Positions 44,124 through 54,461 of a stretch of 64,000 nucleotides of DNA are shown piece after piece. The translations under genes were made by a program, and so were the position numbers. The DNA comes from Nocardia wallacei (GTDB lineage Bacteria; Actinomycetota; Actinomycetes; Mycobacteriales; Mycobacteriaceae), in contig NZ_AP023396.1 of the NCBI RefSeq assembly GCF_014466955.1, forward strand, positions 2,046,001 to 2,110,000. The letters are read 5' to 3'. Position 1 is the first letter of the stretch. Every line of letters begins with the position of its first letter. The notes beneath the pieces are model-generated. The model saw only the letters and a program-made list of their open reading frames with translations. It was not told where the DNA came from and made no database searches.

Positions 44124-45398
44124 TCACCGTCTTCGTGCCTCCGCGGCAGACCGGGCCGCCAGATCGACTGCGGCGCGGCCGACTTCGTGCACTACCGCGT
44201 CATAGACCGGACCCGGACTCGCGCTCACCGCGGAGAGCCGCTGCGGGTCGGCAGCCCACCTGCGGTTGAGCACGATCGTCTCGACCGCCGTCGAGTCGCG
44301 AACCGCCAGCACCACATCGGTCTCCTCGAGTTCGGCGATGCGAACAGTACGAAGGCCGAGGGCGGGATACGCGTCCAGCAGGTCGTCGACGGCTGCCGCG
44401 AACTGCCGTACCGCGCCTTCGCCGACGTGTGGTGCGTCGAAGCCCATGACCGCGATCCCTCGTCGCGCCGCCAGCGCCTCGGCGATCAATACCCGTGGGT
44501 CTCGATTGGTGGATACCGCGACGTGTCTTCGGCGCTCCCGCCCGGACCGGTGGGGACGTCCCGCGGGAAGGCGAGACGACGGACGCGGCGGACTCTCGAA
44601 CCCGGACCAGGGGGTGGAAGTACCCGGAGGCCCGGACCACGGGGTGCCCGCTGGGCCGCTCACCCGTGCTTGCCCGCCGCCACCCACTCTGGCGGCTGAC
44701 CGCGGCGGCAGCGGCGCAGCCGGTGGCGGCTGGTCGCCGAAGGGCGGCGAGTCGTCAGCGGCGGGAGTCGGTGCCTGGATTCCCGGCCCCGGGCGCGGTT
44801 GGGTACCGCGGTCTTCGGGCCCGGCCGCGGCAGCATTCTGCGGAGGGCCCGCGGAGAACGGAGATCCCGAAGGTTCGAAGGCAGATTCGTCGGCGTGCCG
44901 TGTCGGTGCGCCGTCGGCTACCACCGTGCCGGTGGCGTCGTGCGTGCTCGGGGTGCCGGTGCTGTCCAGCGTGCTCGGCTTGCCGGGATCGACCGTTCCG
45001 GTCGGGTCGTCGTCGGCCTGGTCGTTCGCCGCGGCCGTCCGGTACCGAGGGGGCGGTTCGTCGTCGCGCGGGCGGCCCGACACGTCGCCCGTCTCGGTTA
45101 TTCGGCCGGCGGAATCCACATCCGCGTCGTTGTAACTGGATGAGGAACCAGTGACGGCGTCACCCAGCTCACGCAGCGCTCGCGTGACTTCCCGGAATCC
45201 GGCGACGGTGCGATCGGCGTCCGGTGTGTAGTGCTCGGCGAACTGTTTCCCCGGCTCGTCGTCACCCCAGCAGGTGCCCGCCTCGGACAGGGCGTCCGTG
45301 AGGCGGTCGAAGATCTGCTGTGCCCGATCGGCGGCATCAAGGAATGCGGCCCCGTACGCGCGCAGGCCCTCGGGATCGACGTGCAGTGACTCTCCCAT
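44124..45398 (-). CDS. WXG100-like protein with Pro-rich linker and degenerate zincin-like C-terminus
   Basis: 424 residues. The first 100 form a WXG100-type hairpin with W44-G45 (GTCWGDDEPGKQFAEHY). Residues about 110-300 are Pro/Gly/Thr/Asp-rich and disordered. The last 125 resemble the C-terminal domain of actinobacterial toxins with an HEFGH zinc site: MGFDAPHVGEGAVRQFAAAVDDLL, LRTVRIAEL, TIVLNRRWAADPQRLSA, VYDAVVHEVGRAAVDLA. Here the motif is HEVGR, so the second zinc His is Arg, and the protein stops soon after. It is probably catalytically dead or truncated. Confidence 0.75.
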   Translation of the reverse strand: MGESLHVDPEGLRAYGAAFLDAADRAQQIFDRLTDALSEAGTCWGDDEPGKQFAEHYTPDADRTVAGFREVTRALRELGDAVTGSSSSYNDADVDSAGRITETGDVSGRPRDDEPPPRYRTAAANDQADDDPTGTVDPGKPSTLDSTGTPSTHDATGTVVADGAPTRHADESAFEPSGSPFSAGPPQNAAAAGPEDRGTQPRPGPGIQAPTPAADDSPPFGDQPPPAAPLPPRSAARVGGGGQARVSGPAGTPWSGPPGTSTPWSGFESPPRPSSRLPAGRPHRSGRERRRHVAVSTNRDPRVLIAEALAARRGIAVMGFDAPHVGEGAVRQFAAAVDDLLDAYPALGLRTVRIAELEETDVVLAVRDSTAVETIVLNRRWAADPQRLSAVSASPGPVYDAVVHEVGRAAVDLAARSAAEARRR

Positions 45399-45410
45399 GA
45401 CGGGCGTCGC

Positions 45411-45851
45411 TCATGAGCCCGCCCGGTCGGACCGCGGCTTCGGTAACTGCCACAACGATTCTCGAAGATCCCGCAGGCTCGCATTCGGTATCGGGTCGGG
45501 CAACTCGGCCAGGGCGTCGGCCGAATCGGCCATGACCGCCGAGACGTCCGCGACGTGTCGGAGGGCCTGCCACGTCGCCCGGTGAGCGGTGTCGGCGATG
45601 CTACGGCTCAGCGAGTCCGGGCTCCCGGTGCGGAAAGCATCCGCTGCCAGGCGGACATCGACCACGGACCCCGCGGCGTTGACCGTCACATCTACCGCAC
45701 CGTCCGGCGAGGACGCCGTGGATCGGTAGACACCCAGCTGTTCGATGACATCGGGCAGCGCGGCTCGGATCTCGTCGTGCCGGTCCAAAGCGTCGGCGAT
45801 CCGCCGCCGCAGCTGTTCGACGGACTCGGCAGTGCTGTCATCGAAGCTCAT
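45411..45851 (-). CDS. YbaB/EbfC-family protein, type VII-locus type
   Basis: 146 residues. A coiled N-terminal helix (SVEQLRRRIADALDRHDEIRAAL) is followed by the YbaB-like strand pattern SSPDGAVDVTVNAAGSVVDVRL. Genes of this kind commonly precede WXG100-like genes in Nocardia and Rhodococcus; they may act as chaperones or DNA-binding proteins. GGGGAG stands 7 bases before the ATG. It is the first of the three-gene minus-strand set (12-base and 25-base gaps). Confidence 0.8.
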   Translation of the reverse strand: MSFDDSTAESVEQLRRRIADALDRHDEIRAALPDVIEQLGVYRSTASSPDGAVDVTVNAAGSVVDVRLAADAFRTGSPDSLSRSIADTAHRATWQALRHVADVSAVMADSADALAELPDPIPNASLRDLRESLWQLPKPRSDRAGS

Positions 45852-45955
45852 AGTGCCACTCCCCGTTCGGCGTGCGCCGAATTCGACTGATGTGCTGTCG
45901 GTTCTAGGGGTTAGACGGCGTCCCGCGGCGAGCGGTTCCGCCCGGCGTTCGGCAA

Positions 45956-47515
45956 CTATGCCGGCGCGAGGCGCTGAGTGAACAGCGACGCCCCGGCGGC
46001 ATTCCGGAGATCGACTGTCAATTCACGGCTGGCACCGTCGATGAACACCTCGCCGAAGTGCTGGTAGCCGTCCAGCGGTGAGGAGTTCTGGGTCGGCGGG
46101 GCGTGCACGAAAACCGCTGTGGGGCCGAAGGTTCCGTCTAGATCGTTGGGGCCGAACGCGCCGGCGTTGAGCGGTCCCGACACGAATTCCCAGAACGGAT
46201 CGAAGTCGGTGAAGGCGGCGCGCTCCGGCGAATAGTGGTGTGCCGCTGTGTAATGCACGTCCGCGGTCAGCCACACCACGTTGGTGACCCGGTGCGCCCT
46301 GATCGACGACAGCACCCGGGCGATCTCGGTCTCGCGGCCCGCCGGGGCGCCCGGATCGGCGTTGGCCGGGCCCTCGAAGGCCGTGGTGCCCGGCTGCTCG
46401 CCGTCCTCGACCACCAGGCCGAGCGGCAGGTCGTTGGCGACGATCTTCCAGGTGGCGCGGGAATCTCGCAGTCCGTCGATCAGCCACCGGGTCTGCTCGG
46501 GGCCGAAGATCTTCCCGCCCGGGGCGCGGTCGGTGTCGTTGGCGTCCTTGTAGGTGCGCATATCGAGGACGAACACATCCAGCAGCGGGCCGTAGGAGAT
46601 CTTGCGATAGAGGCGGCCGTCGGCGGCCTCGGCCGGATCCAGCGGCATCCACTCGCGGAAGGCTTGCCAGGAGCGCTGGGCGAGGACGTCCATGCTGCGC
46701 TCGGCGTAGCCCTTCGTCGCGGCGACCTGCCCGCCGGGGTACCAGTTGTTGACCGTCTCGTGGTCGTCCCACTGCACGACCTGGGCCACCGCGGCGTTGA
46801 AGCGGCGGTAGTTCTCGTCGAGCAGGTTGTAGGCGTACTGGCCGCGGAACTGCTCGAGGGTCTGTGCCACAGCGCTTTTCGGCTCGGTAACCACGTTGCG
46901 CCAGATCCGGCCGTCGGGCAGTGTCACCGTTTCCCGCAGGGGGCCGTCGGCGTAGACGGCGTCGCCGGAGTGCAGGAACAGATGCGGGTCGCGGGCGGCC
47001 ATGGCCGAGAAGATGCGCATGCCGCCGAGGTCCGGGTTGCTGCCCCAGCCCTGGCCGACGACGTCGCCGGACCAGAGCAACCGCAGATCCGAGGCCGTGG
47101 CGGGCGCGGTGCGGAACATGCCCGTGACCGCCTCCGAGGTGGCGCCGTCGTCGCCTTCGAGCGTCACCCGATAGTGCACCCGTTGTCCGGCGGGCAGCCC
47201 GGCCAGGCGCAGGCGGCCGGTGCCGTCCGTCGCGGGCGTGAGCAGCGGTCCCTCGAAACGCCTTGCGTCGGTGAATGTTTCGGTGGCCGACGTCTCCACG
47301 ATCAGTCTCGCCGGTCGATCGGACCGAGCCCACAGCAGCGCGCCGTCGCCGCGCGGATCGCCCACCGCCACGCCGTGGGTGAGGCTCGGCCGCTCCCGCA
47401 CCAGCCCGGGTCCGGAGTCCGCCGAACACGCCACCAGTCCCGGCCCGGCGAGCAGCCCTACCGCACCGGAACGCAGCAGTGTCCGCCGGGAGAACCCGGC
47501 ACGTTGCGCAGCCAT
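45956..47515 (-). CDS. PhoD-family alkaline phosphatase/phosphodiesterase
   Basis: 519 residues. A Tat signal with lipobox is present: SRRTLLRSGAVGLLAGPGLVACS. The core metallophosphatase motifs are LHSGDAVYADGP, VVQWDDHETVNNW and VWLTADVHYTAAH. Such enzymes act outside the membrane on phosphomonoesters or diesters using Fe3+ and Ca2+. ATG 47515 begins right at the Tat n-region. I did not find a clear PhoP box. The gap to the YbaB gene (104 bases) holds nothing notable. Confidence 0.92.
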   Translation of the reverse strand: MAAQRAGFSRRTLLRSGAVGLLAGPGLVACSADSGPGLVRERPSLTHGVAVGDPRGDGALLWARSDRPARLIVETSATETFTDARRFEGPLLTPATDGTGRLRLAGLPAGQRVHYRVTLEGDDGATSEAVTGMFRTAPATASDLRLLWSGDVVGQGWGSNPDLGGMRIFSAMAARDPHLFLHSGDAVYADGPLRETVTLPDGRIWRNVVTEPKSAVAQTLEQFRGQYAYNLLDENYRRFNAAVAQVVQWDDHETVNNWYPGGQVAATKGYAERSMDVLAQRSWQAFREWMPLDPAEAADGRLYRKISYGPLLDVFVLDMRTYKDANDTDRAPGGKIFGPEQTRWLIDGLRDSRATWKIVANDLPLGLVVEDGEQPGTTAFEGPANADPGAPAGRETEIARVLSSIRAHRVTNVVWLTADVHYTAAHHYSPERAAFTDFDPFWEFVSGPLNAGAFGPNDLDGTFGPTAVFVHAPPTQNSSPLDGYQHFGEVFIDGASRELTVDLRNAAGASLFTQRLAPA

Positions 47516-47614
47516 ACCTCAGCACCCTGGCCAATCAGCCGCAACGCAACCTGAACGTGGGGCGACGAGCGGGCCAACACTCCCGACTCGAGAGCGATGC
47601 GACAGTATCGAGGG

Positions 47615-48766
47615 ATGACCGATGCGCCGATTCTCGCGGGAGTTCCGGGCTCGTTTCCCTACAGCGTGTTCCACGAGCGTCATCCGAAGCTGATCGAGCG
47701 GGTGATCGATGCGCACCCGTACGGGCAGGCCGAGCAGACGGCGCTGCGGAAACTGCTGGCCGAGAGCGTCGCGGGAGTGATCGAGCCGCTGCGGACCGAT
47801 GCGGCCGACGGTCCGCGCTGGGCGGAGTGGGGCCGGGACCTGTGGGGCAGGCCGTGGGGCGAGGCCGAGTTCCTGTGGGCCGAGAGCTACTTCTACCGGC
47901 GGCTGCTCGAGGCGGTCGGATATTTCGGGCCCGGCGTGTGGCGCGGCATCGACCCGTTCGGGCCGACCAAAGCCGCCGAGCTGGCGAGCCCGGCCGTGGC
48001 CGACGAACTGCGCGCGCTCGCCGACCTGGCAGGCGTGCCGGAGGAGAAGAAGCGCGATGCCCTGCTGGTCTCCGCGCTCTGGGGCAACCAGGCCGACCTC
48101 GGTTTCCAGCTGGTCGCCGGTTCGGGCGCCCGGGACGAGCGGCTGCTGGTCGACGACAGTCCCGTGCTGTGGGCGACGCTGGCCGCCGCCACCGACCCCG
48201 ACGTGTGCCTGATCGCCGACAATGCCGGGCGCGAACTCCTGCCCGATCTGATTCTCCTCGACTACCTGCTCACCAGCGGCGCGGCCGCCCGGGCGACGAT
48301 CTACCTCAAACCGCGGCCGTACTATGTCTCCGACGCGACCACGGCCGATCTGTCGGCCGCGCTGCGCGTGCTGCGCGCAAGCGAGACGGCCGAGGCCCGC
48401 GGCGTGGGGGAGCGGCTGTGGCTGGCGATGAACGAGGGCCGCCTCGTGCCGCGCACCCACGAATTCTTCTGCGCCCCTTTGTCGTTCCACGAACTCCCCG
48501 AGGACCTGGCGGTCGAGTTCGCGTGCGCGTCGATGACCATCCTCAAGGGCGACCTGAACTACCGTCGCCTGGTCGGCGACCGCGACCGGACGCCGACGGC
48601 CTCCTTCGCCGACCTCACCGCCTACTTCCCGTCGCCGGTCACCGCGCTGCGAACCCTGAAGTCCGATGTCGTCGCCGGCCTGCCCGCCGACCGGGTGGCC
48701 GCCCTCGACGCCACCGGCCGCCCCTGGCGCACCAATGGCGAACATGCCCTCGTTCAAGCCCGCTGA
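47615..48766 (+). CDS. DUF89 damage-control phosphatase (ARMT1-like)
   Basis: 383 residues. The metal-site motifs are clear: CLIADNAGRELLPDLILLDYLL and LKGDLNYRRLVGDRD. The N-terminal helical domain starts FPYSVFHERHPKLIERVI. Subfamily III enzymes hydrolyse fructose phosphates and other damaged phosphometabolites with Co/Ni/Mg. ATG 47615 is preceded by GAGGG. It diverges from the PhoD gene. Confidence 0.9.
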   Translation: MTDAPILAGVPGSFPYSVFHERHPKLIERVIDAHPYGQAEQTALRKLLAESVAGVIEPLRTDAADGPRWAEWGRDLWGRPWGEAEFLWAESYFYRRLLEAVGYFGPGVWRGIDPFGPTKAAELASPAVADELRALADLAGVPEEKKRDALLVSALWGNQADLGFQLVAGSGARDERLLVDDSPVLWATLAAATDPDVCLIADNAGRELLPDLILLDYLLTSGAAARATIYLKPRPYYVSDATTADLSAALRVLRASETAEARGVGERLWLAMNEGRLVPRTHEFFCAPLSFHELPEDLAVEFACASMTILKGDLNYRRLVGDRDRTPTASFADLTAYFPSPVTALRTLKSDVVAGLPADRVAALDATGRPWRTNGEHALVQAR

Positions 48767-48830
48767 CCCCGCCCTGAACAGCAGATTCGGCGAATCCGGA
48801 CCGTCGTAAGACATGTCATGAACCCCGGGT

Positions 48831-48836
48831 TAGTAT
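48831..48836 (+). promoter_or_regulatory. -10 box of a leaderless promoter
   Basis: TAGTAT stands 6 bases before ATG 48843. The next bases contain TTCGAA twice (48837-48842 and 48848-48853), a possible small operator. Confidence 0.5.
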
Positions 48837-48842
48837 TCGAAT

Positions 48843-49220
48843 ATGCGTTCGAACGAGGATGGTGAGTTACCTCGGACCGAAGGCACGGAACCCGAGCTGC
48901 AATACCCGAACGAGACCGGCTACTACTACCGGGCGCTCACCTATCCGCCGCGCCCGGTGTGGGTCCGGCTCGACGCGATCCTGCTCCGCGATCCGGGGAT
49001 GCCGCGCCACATCAACGGCGCCGGGCTCGATATGTCCGGCGAGCGCCCCGGCACGCTCACGCACTGGGTGCCGACCCTCAACGGCGACTGGCTGGGCCGG
49101 GTCAACTTCTCCATCCCGTACGCCGACGGGCGTCCGGCCCTGCATCTGACCGATCAGCTCGTGCCCGCCTACGCGCTGCGGCCGCGGAAGAGTTCGCAAG
49201 CGGGTGGCACCCGCCGGTAG
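48843..49220 (+). CDS. Conserved hypothetical protein
   Basis: 125 residues, no signal peptide, no membrane segment and no motif I recognise. The core NETGYYYRALTYPPRPVWVRLDAILLRDPGMPRH and HWVPTLNGDWLGRVNFSIPYADG suggest a small beta-rich domain. It has an apparent leaderless promoter and is convergent with fecB (3-base gap). Confidence 0.7.
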   Translation: MRSNEDGELPRTEGTEPELQYPNETGYYYRALTYPPRPVWVRLDAILLRDPGMPRHINGAGLDMSGERPGTLTHWVPTLNGDWLGRVNFSIPYADGRPALHLTDQLVPAYALRPRKSSQAGGTRR

Positions 49221-49223
49221 GAA

Positions 49224-50309
49224 TCAGTCGGTGACGTACCCGTTGAGCGTCTTCTGCAGGTCGGTCAGGATCGCGCGGGCCGCGGTGACGCCGGTGCCGT
49301 GCCAGATCGGGTCCTCGACGGCGAATTCGCGGCGGTCGACGACGGCGCCCAGCTTCTCCCAGTACTTGCCGTCCATTACCTGCTTGCCGTGGCTCTCGCC
49401 GTCGGGGCCGTCGAACATCAGATAGATTATGTCGCCCTCGAGCTTGTTGCGCTCGTCCGGTTCGTCGAGGGCGCCGACGGTGAACGACGCGCCGCGCTGT
49501 GCGGTCGGCCGCTGCACACCCGCGTCGGCGAGCACTCCGGCGGCGAAGGTGTCGTCGCCCTGCACCTGGATGTCGTCGGCGGTGAATCGGATGACCGAGG
49601 CCTGCGAGAGGTTCGCTCCGATCGCCGCGCCGGTCTCGCGGGCGGCGGTCAGGTAGTCCTCGAGTACCTTCGCTCCGGCGTTGCTGCGGCCGAGGGCGTC
49701 GGCGTAGGCGCTGAAGACCGCCTGCCAGCTGCCCGCACCGGCGGTGACGGTCGGGGCGACCTGGCGCAGCGCGTCGACGTCGCCGCCGCCCGCCGCGCCG
49801 ATGATCAGGTCGGGGCGCAGCGCCGTGATCGCCGCGACGTCGGGTGCGCCGACGCCGCCGACGCTCGGGATCTTCTGGATGCCGGTGCCCATGTAGGCGG
49901 GTCGCGGCGTCGGACCGGCCACCGTCACCGCGCCGACCACCCGCTCCCACAGTCCGAGCGCGCACACGGCATCCAGCGCCGCGGTGTCGAGGACGACGAT
50001 GCGCTGCGGATCCGCGGGTACCTGGGTGGTACCCGCCGGTTGGGTCACGTTACGGGTGCCGGAGGTCCGGTCGGGCGCGGACGGCAGCGCGCAGGCGGTG
50101 CGGGTGTCGCGTTCGATGCCGACCACGGCGGCCCCGGCGATATTGGTGGTGGTGCGCACGATGCTGGCGTCGTCGTGGGACCCCTGGGCGCAGCCCGTCA
50201 GCAGCGTCACCGCGGCGATCGCCGCCAAGCTACCCGCGCGCAAACGCCGAGCGTGGCGGTGGTTGCGGGCAATGGTGTTTCGGGCGGAGTCGACCTCGCT
50301 CACCGGCAT
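49224..50309 (-). CDS. fecB: Iron-siderophore substrate-binding lipoprotein FecB
   Basis: 361 residues, matching Rv3044 in size and location beside ctaD. A lipoprotein signal (LTGCAQ, C40) is followed by a class III binding protein: RIVVLDTAALDAVCALGLWERVVGAV, AAITALRPDLIIGA, QAVFSAYADALGRSN. It should bind a ferric siderophore or haem outside the membrane. ATG 50309 (MPVSEVDSARN) gives the expected length; the frame extends upstream to 50411. Permease genes are not in the window. Confidence 0.92.
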   Translation of the reverse strand: MPVSEVDSARNTIARNHRHARRLRAGSLAAIAAVTLLTGCAQGSHDDASIVRTTTNIAGAAVVGIERDTRTACALPSAPDRTSGTRNVTQPAGTTQVPADPQRIVVLDTAALDAVCALGLWERVVGAVTVAGPTPRPAYMGTGIQKIPSVGGVGAPDVAAITALRPDLIIGAAGGGDVDALRQVAPTVTAGAGSWQAVFSAYADALGRSNAGAKVLEDYLTAARETGAAIGANLSQASVIRFTADDIQVQGDDTFAAGVLADAGVQRPTAQRGASFTVGALDEPDERNKLEGDIIYLMFDGPDGESHGKQVMDGKYWEKLGAVVDRREFAVEDPIWHGTGVTAARAILTDLQKTLNGYVTD

Positions 50310-50480
50310 GCGGGAAGGGTACACAGAGCACCCGCGCGGCCCCAACGACGCCACCGCGACCAGTCGATTACGACAGAGAGTAGGACCGGGCGCGATGCGC
50401 TGTGACAGCACGGTTTACGATGCGTCGTAGCGCATTGTCGAGAGACAACCAGCTACAAGGCCATACCTAATGGAGGATCA

Positions 50481-52217
50481 GTGACTGCTGTAGAGCCCCA
50501 GCCAGTCCCGAAGTTGGAAGCGACTCGGCCGTACCCACCACGTCTGGGGCCGAAGGGGTCGTTCATCTACAAGGCGGTCACCACCACCGACCCCAAGGTG
50601 CTCGGTGTGATGTACCTGGTGACGGCGACGTCGTTCTTCATGATCGGCGGCGTGATGGCGCTGCTGATGCGTGGTGAGCTGGCGCGTCCGGGCCTGCAGT
50701 TCCTGTCTCCCGAGCAGTTCAACCAGCTGTTCACCATGCACGGCACGATCATGCTGCTGTTCTACGCGACCGCGATCGTGTTCGGCTTCGCCAACGTCGT
50801 GCTGCCGCTGCAGATCGGCGCGCCCGATGTCGCGTTCCCGCGCCTGAACGCCTTCAGCTACTGGCTGTACCTGTTCGGCGCCACCATGGCCACCGCGGGC
50901 TTCATCACCCCGGGCGGCGCGGCCGATTTCGGCTGGACCGCCTACACCCCGCTGTCGGACATCGTGCACGCCCCGGGCGTAGGCGCCGACCTGTGGATCA
51001 TGGGTCTGGCCGTGTCCGGTCTGGGCACCATCCTCGGTGGCGTCAACATGCTCACCACCGTGGTCTGCCTGCGCTGCCCCGGCATGACGCTGTTCCGGAT
51101 GCCGATCTTCACCTGGAACATCGCGGTCACGAGTGTCCTGGTGCTGCTGGCCTTCCCCATTCTCACCGCGGCGCTGATGGCGCTGGCCTACGACCGGCAC
51201 CTCGGCGGCCACATCTACGACCCGGCCAACGGCGGCGCGCTGCTCTACCAGCACCTGTTCTGGTACTTCGGCCACCCCGAGGTGTACATCATCGCATTGC
51301 CGTTCTTCGGCATCGTGTCCGAGATCTTCCCGGTGTTCAGCCGCAAGCCGATCTTCGGATACACCACGCTGGTCTACGCCACCCTGGGCATCGCCGCGCT
51401 GTCGATCGCGGTGTGGGCGCACCACATGTACGCGACCGGTGCGGTGCTGCTGCCGTTCTTCTCGTTCATGACGTTCCTGATCGCGGTACCGACGGGCGTG
51501 AAGTTCTTCAACTGGATCGGCACGATGTGGAAGGGGCAGTTGACCTTCGAGTCGCCGATGCTGTTCTCGGTCGGCTTCCTCGTCACCTTCCTGTTCGGTG
51601 GGCTGTCGGGCGTCATCCTGGCCAGCCCGCCGCTGGACTTCCACGTGTCCGACTCGTACTTCGTGGTCGCGCACTTCCACTACGTGCTCTTCGGCACCAT
51701 CGTGTTCGCCACCTTCGCGGGCATCTACTTCTGGTTCCCGAAGATGACCGGCCGCATGATGGACGAGCGCCTGGGCAAGTGGCACTTCTGGGCGACCATG
51801 GTCGGCTTCCACACCACCTTCCTGGTGCAGCACTGGCTGGGTGCGGAGGGCATGCCGCGCCGCTACGCCGACTACCTGCCCACCGACGGGTTCACGATGC
51901 TGAACACCATCTCCACCATCGGCGCCTTCATCCTCGGCGCCTCGACGCTGCCGTTCATCTGGAACGTCTTCAAGAGCTACCGCTACGGTGAGGTCGTCAC
52001 GGTGGACGATCCGTGGGGTTACGGCAGTTCGCTGGAGTGGGCCACCACCTGCCCGCCGCCACGGCACAATTTCTACGAGTTGCCGCGCATCCGGTCGGAG
52101 CGTCCGGCGTTCGAACTGCACTACCCGCACATGATCGAGCGAATGCGGGCCGAGGCCCACGTCGGCTGGGGCTCGAAGTCCCACCACGTCGAGGAACTCG
52201 ACAAGGTTTCCAGCTAG
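50481..52217 (+). CDS. ctaD: Cytochrome c oxidase subunit I (aa3 type)
   Basis: 578 residues with 12 membrane helices. The haem and copper ligands are visible: [25 protein letters not shown] (cross-linked His-Tyr region), [10 protein letters not shown] and [31 protein letters not shown] 50481 follows GGAGG (50472-50476). It is the catalytic subunit of the bcc-aa3 respiratory supercomplex. It diverges from fecB. Confidence 0.97.
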   Translation: MTAVEPQPVPKLEATRPYPPRLGPKGSFIYKAVTTTDPKVLGVMYLVTATSFFMIGGVMALLMRGELARPGLQFLSPEQFNQLFTMHGTIMLLFYATAIVFGFANVVLPLQIGAPDVAFPRLNAFSYWLYLFGATMATAGFITPGGAADFGWTAYTPLSDIVHAPGVGADLWIMGLAVSGLGTILGGVNMLTTVVCLRCPGMTLFRMPIFTWNIAVTSVLVLLAFPILTAALMALAYDRHLGGHIYDPANGGALLYQHLFWYFGHPEVYIIALPFFGIVSEIFPVFSRKPIFGYTTLVYATLGIAALSIAVWAHHMYATGAVLLPFFSFMTFLIAVPTGVKFFNWIGTMWKGQLTFESPMLFSVGFLVTFLFGGLSGVILASPPLDFHVSDSYFVVAHFHYVLFGTIVFATFAGIYFWFPKMTGRMMDERLGKWHFWATMVGFHTTFLVQHWLGAEGMPRRYADYLPTDGFTMLNTISTIGAFILGASTLPFIWNVFKSYRYGEVVTVDDPWGYGSSLEWATTCPPPRHNFYELPRIRSERPAFELHYPHMIERMRAEAHVGWGSKSHHVEELDKVSS

Positions 52218-52230
52218 TCGGGATCGAATC

Positions 52231-52261
52231 CGCGGCGGCCGTCGACACGACGGCCGCCGCG
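52231..52261 (+). terminator. Rho-independent terminator after ctaD
   Basis: CGCGGCGGCCGTCG (52231-52244) pairs perfectly with CGACGGCCGCCGCG (52248-52261) around the loop ACA, followed by TTTCGGTTTT. It lies 14 bases after the stop. Confidence 0.85.
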
Positions 52262-52304
52262 TTTCGGTTTTCGGGTGGCCGCCGAGGCTCCCGGGCCGAC
52301 CTGA

Positions 52305-53660
<1,356 letters not shown>

Positions 53661-53767
53661 GGTTAGCCGGGCGATCGCTCCGGCGCGGTGCAGGTCACCC
53701 GACGTGGGCCGCCGATACAGTCTGCCCTGAGTTTGCCCGAACGCCGGATCGATGACTGGAGAACAAC

Positions 53768-54259
53768 GTGCGGATGCCTCTGCTGGTATTGGTGTCGGGC
53801 CTCGTGCTGGTCGCGTGCGGGGACGAGAATTCGGGGCGAGTGGCGGCGAATTCCGCTACGCCGCAACCGTTTTCGTCGGCGGTCCGGCCCTCGCTCGACC
53901 GGACCACGCAATCCGTCGCGCCCGGCAGGCCGCTGACCGTCACCGGTGACTCCGACGGCAAGGAGATATCGCTGGCGCCCGGCCGACGGCTCGAGGTGTC
54001 GCTCGCGGCCAACCCGAGCACCGGCTACCAGTGGGAGCTGGACGCCCTCGATCCGGCAGTCCTCGAGCAGACCGGTGACCCGGAATACCGGTCCGCCCCC
54101 GGCGCGGAAACCGCCGTCGGTGTGGGCGGCGCCTCGATCTGGCACTTCGTCGCCGTAGCCCCCGGCAGGACCCGACTGCGCCTCGGCTACGCACGCCCCT
54201 GGGAGCCGGGAATCGAACCGGCACAACGCTTCACACTCGAGGTGACCGTCGGCAACTGA
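53768..54259 (+). CDS. Chagasin-type (I42) cysteine-protease inhibitor lipoprotein
   Basis: 163 residues. A short lipoprotein signal (MRMPLLVLVSGLVLVAC, C17) is followed by a linker and the inhibitor fold. All three chagasin loops are present: NPSTGY (82-87), GVGGASIW (118-125) and RPW (143-145). GTG 53768 has GGAG at 6 bases. It should block papain-like proteases outside the membrane. There is no protease gene beside it. Confidence 0.85.
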   Translation: MRMPLLVLVSGLVLVACGDENSGRVAANSATPQPFSSAVRPSLDRTTQSVAPGRPLTVTGDSDGKEISLAPGRRLEVSLAANPSTGYQWELDALDPAVLEQTGDPEYRSAPGAETAVGVGGASIWHFVAVAPGRTRLRLGYARPWEPGIEPAQRFTLEVTVGN

Positions 54260-54461
54260 TCGCGCGCGAGTGTGTCCTCGTCGGCGGGTGATCGAATCGG
54301 CTCGGTCCGGTGTGACCGGTGAGCGGCCGGGAATTTCGTGGCGGGCACGCTCGCTGTAGTTGCGGGTCGTTCGCCGCGCGGCGATAGGCTGACAAGCGGT
54401 TGTTCGCGTGATCGGAGTGAGGGTTGGGTATGGGGGCTGTGGGCGTACGGGGAACTCGAGG

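Noticed and set aside
50416..50429. TACGA-N4-TCGTA inverted repeat upstream of ctaD, like the half sites at 175-240
   Set aside because: The spacer is 4 instead of 6 bases and there is only one copy, so a link with the ArsR-type regulator is not supported.
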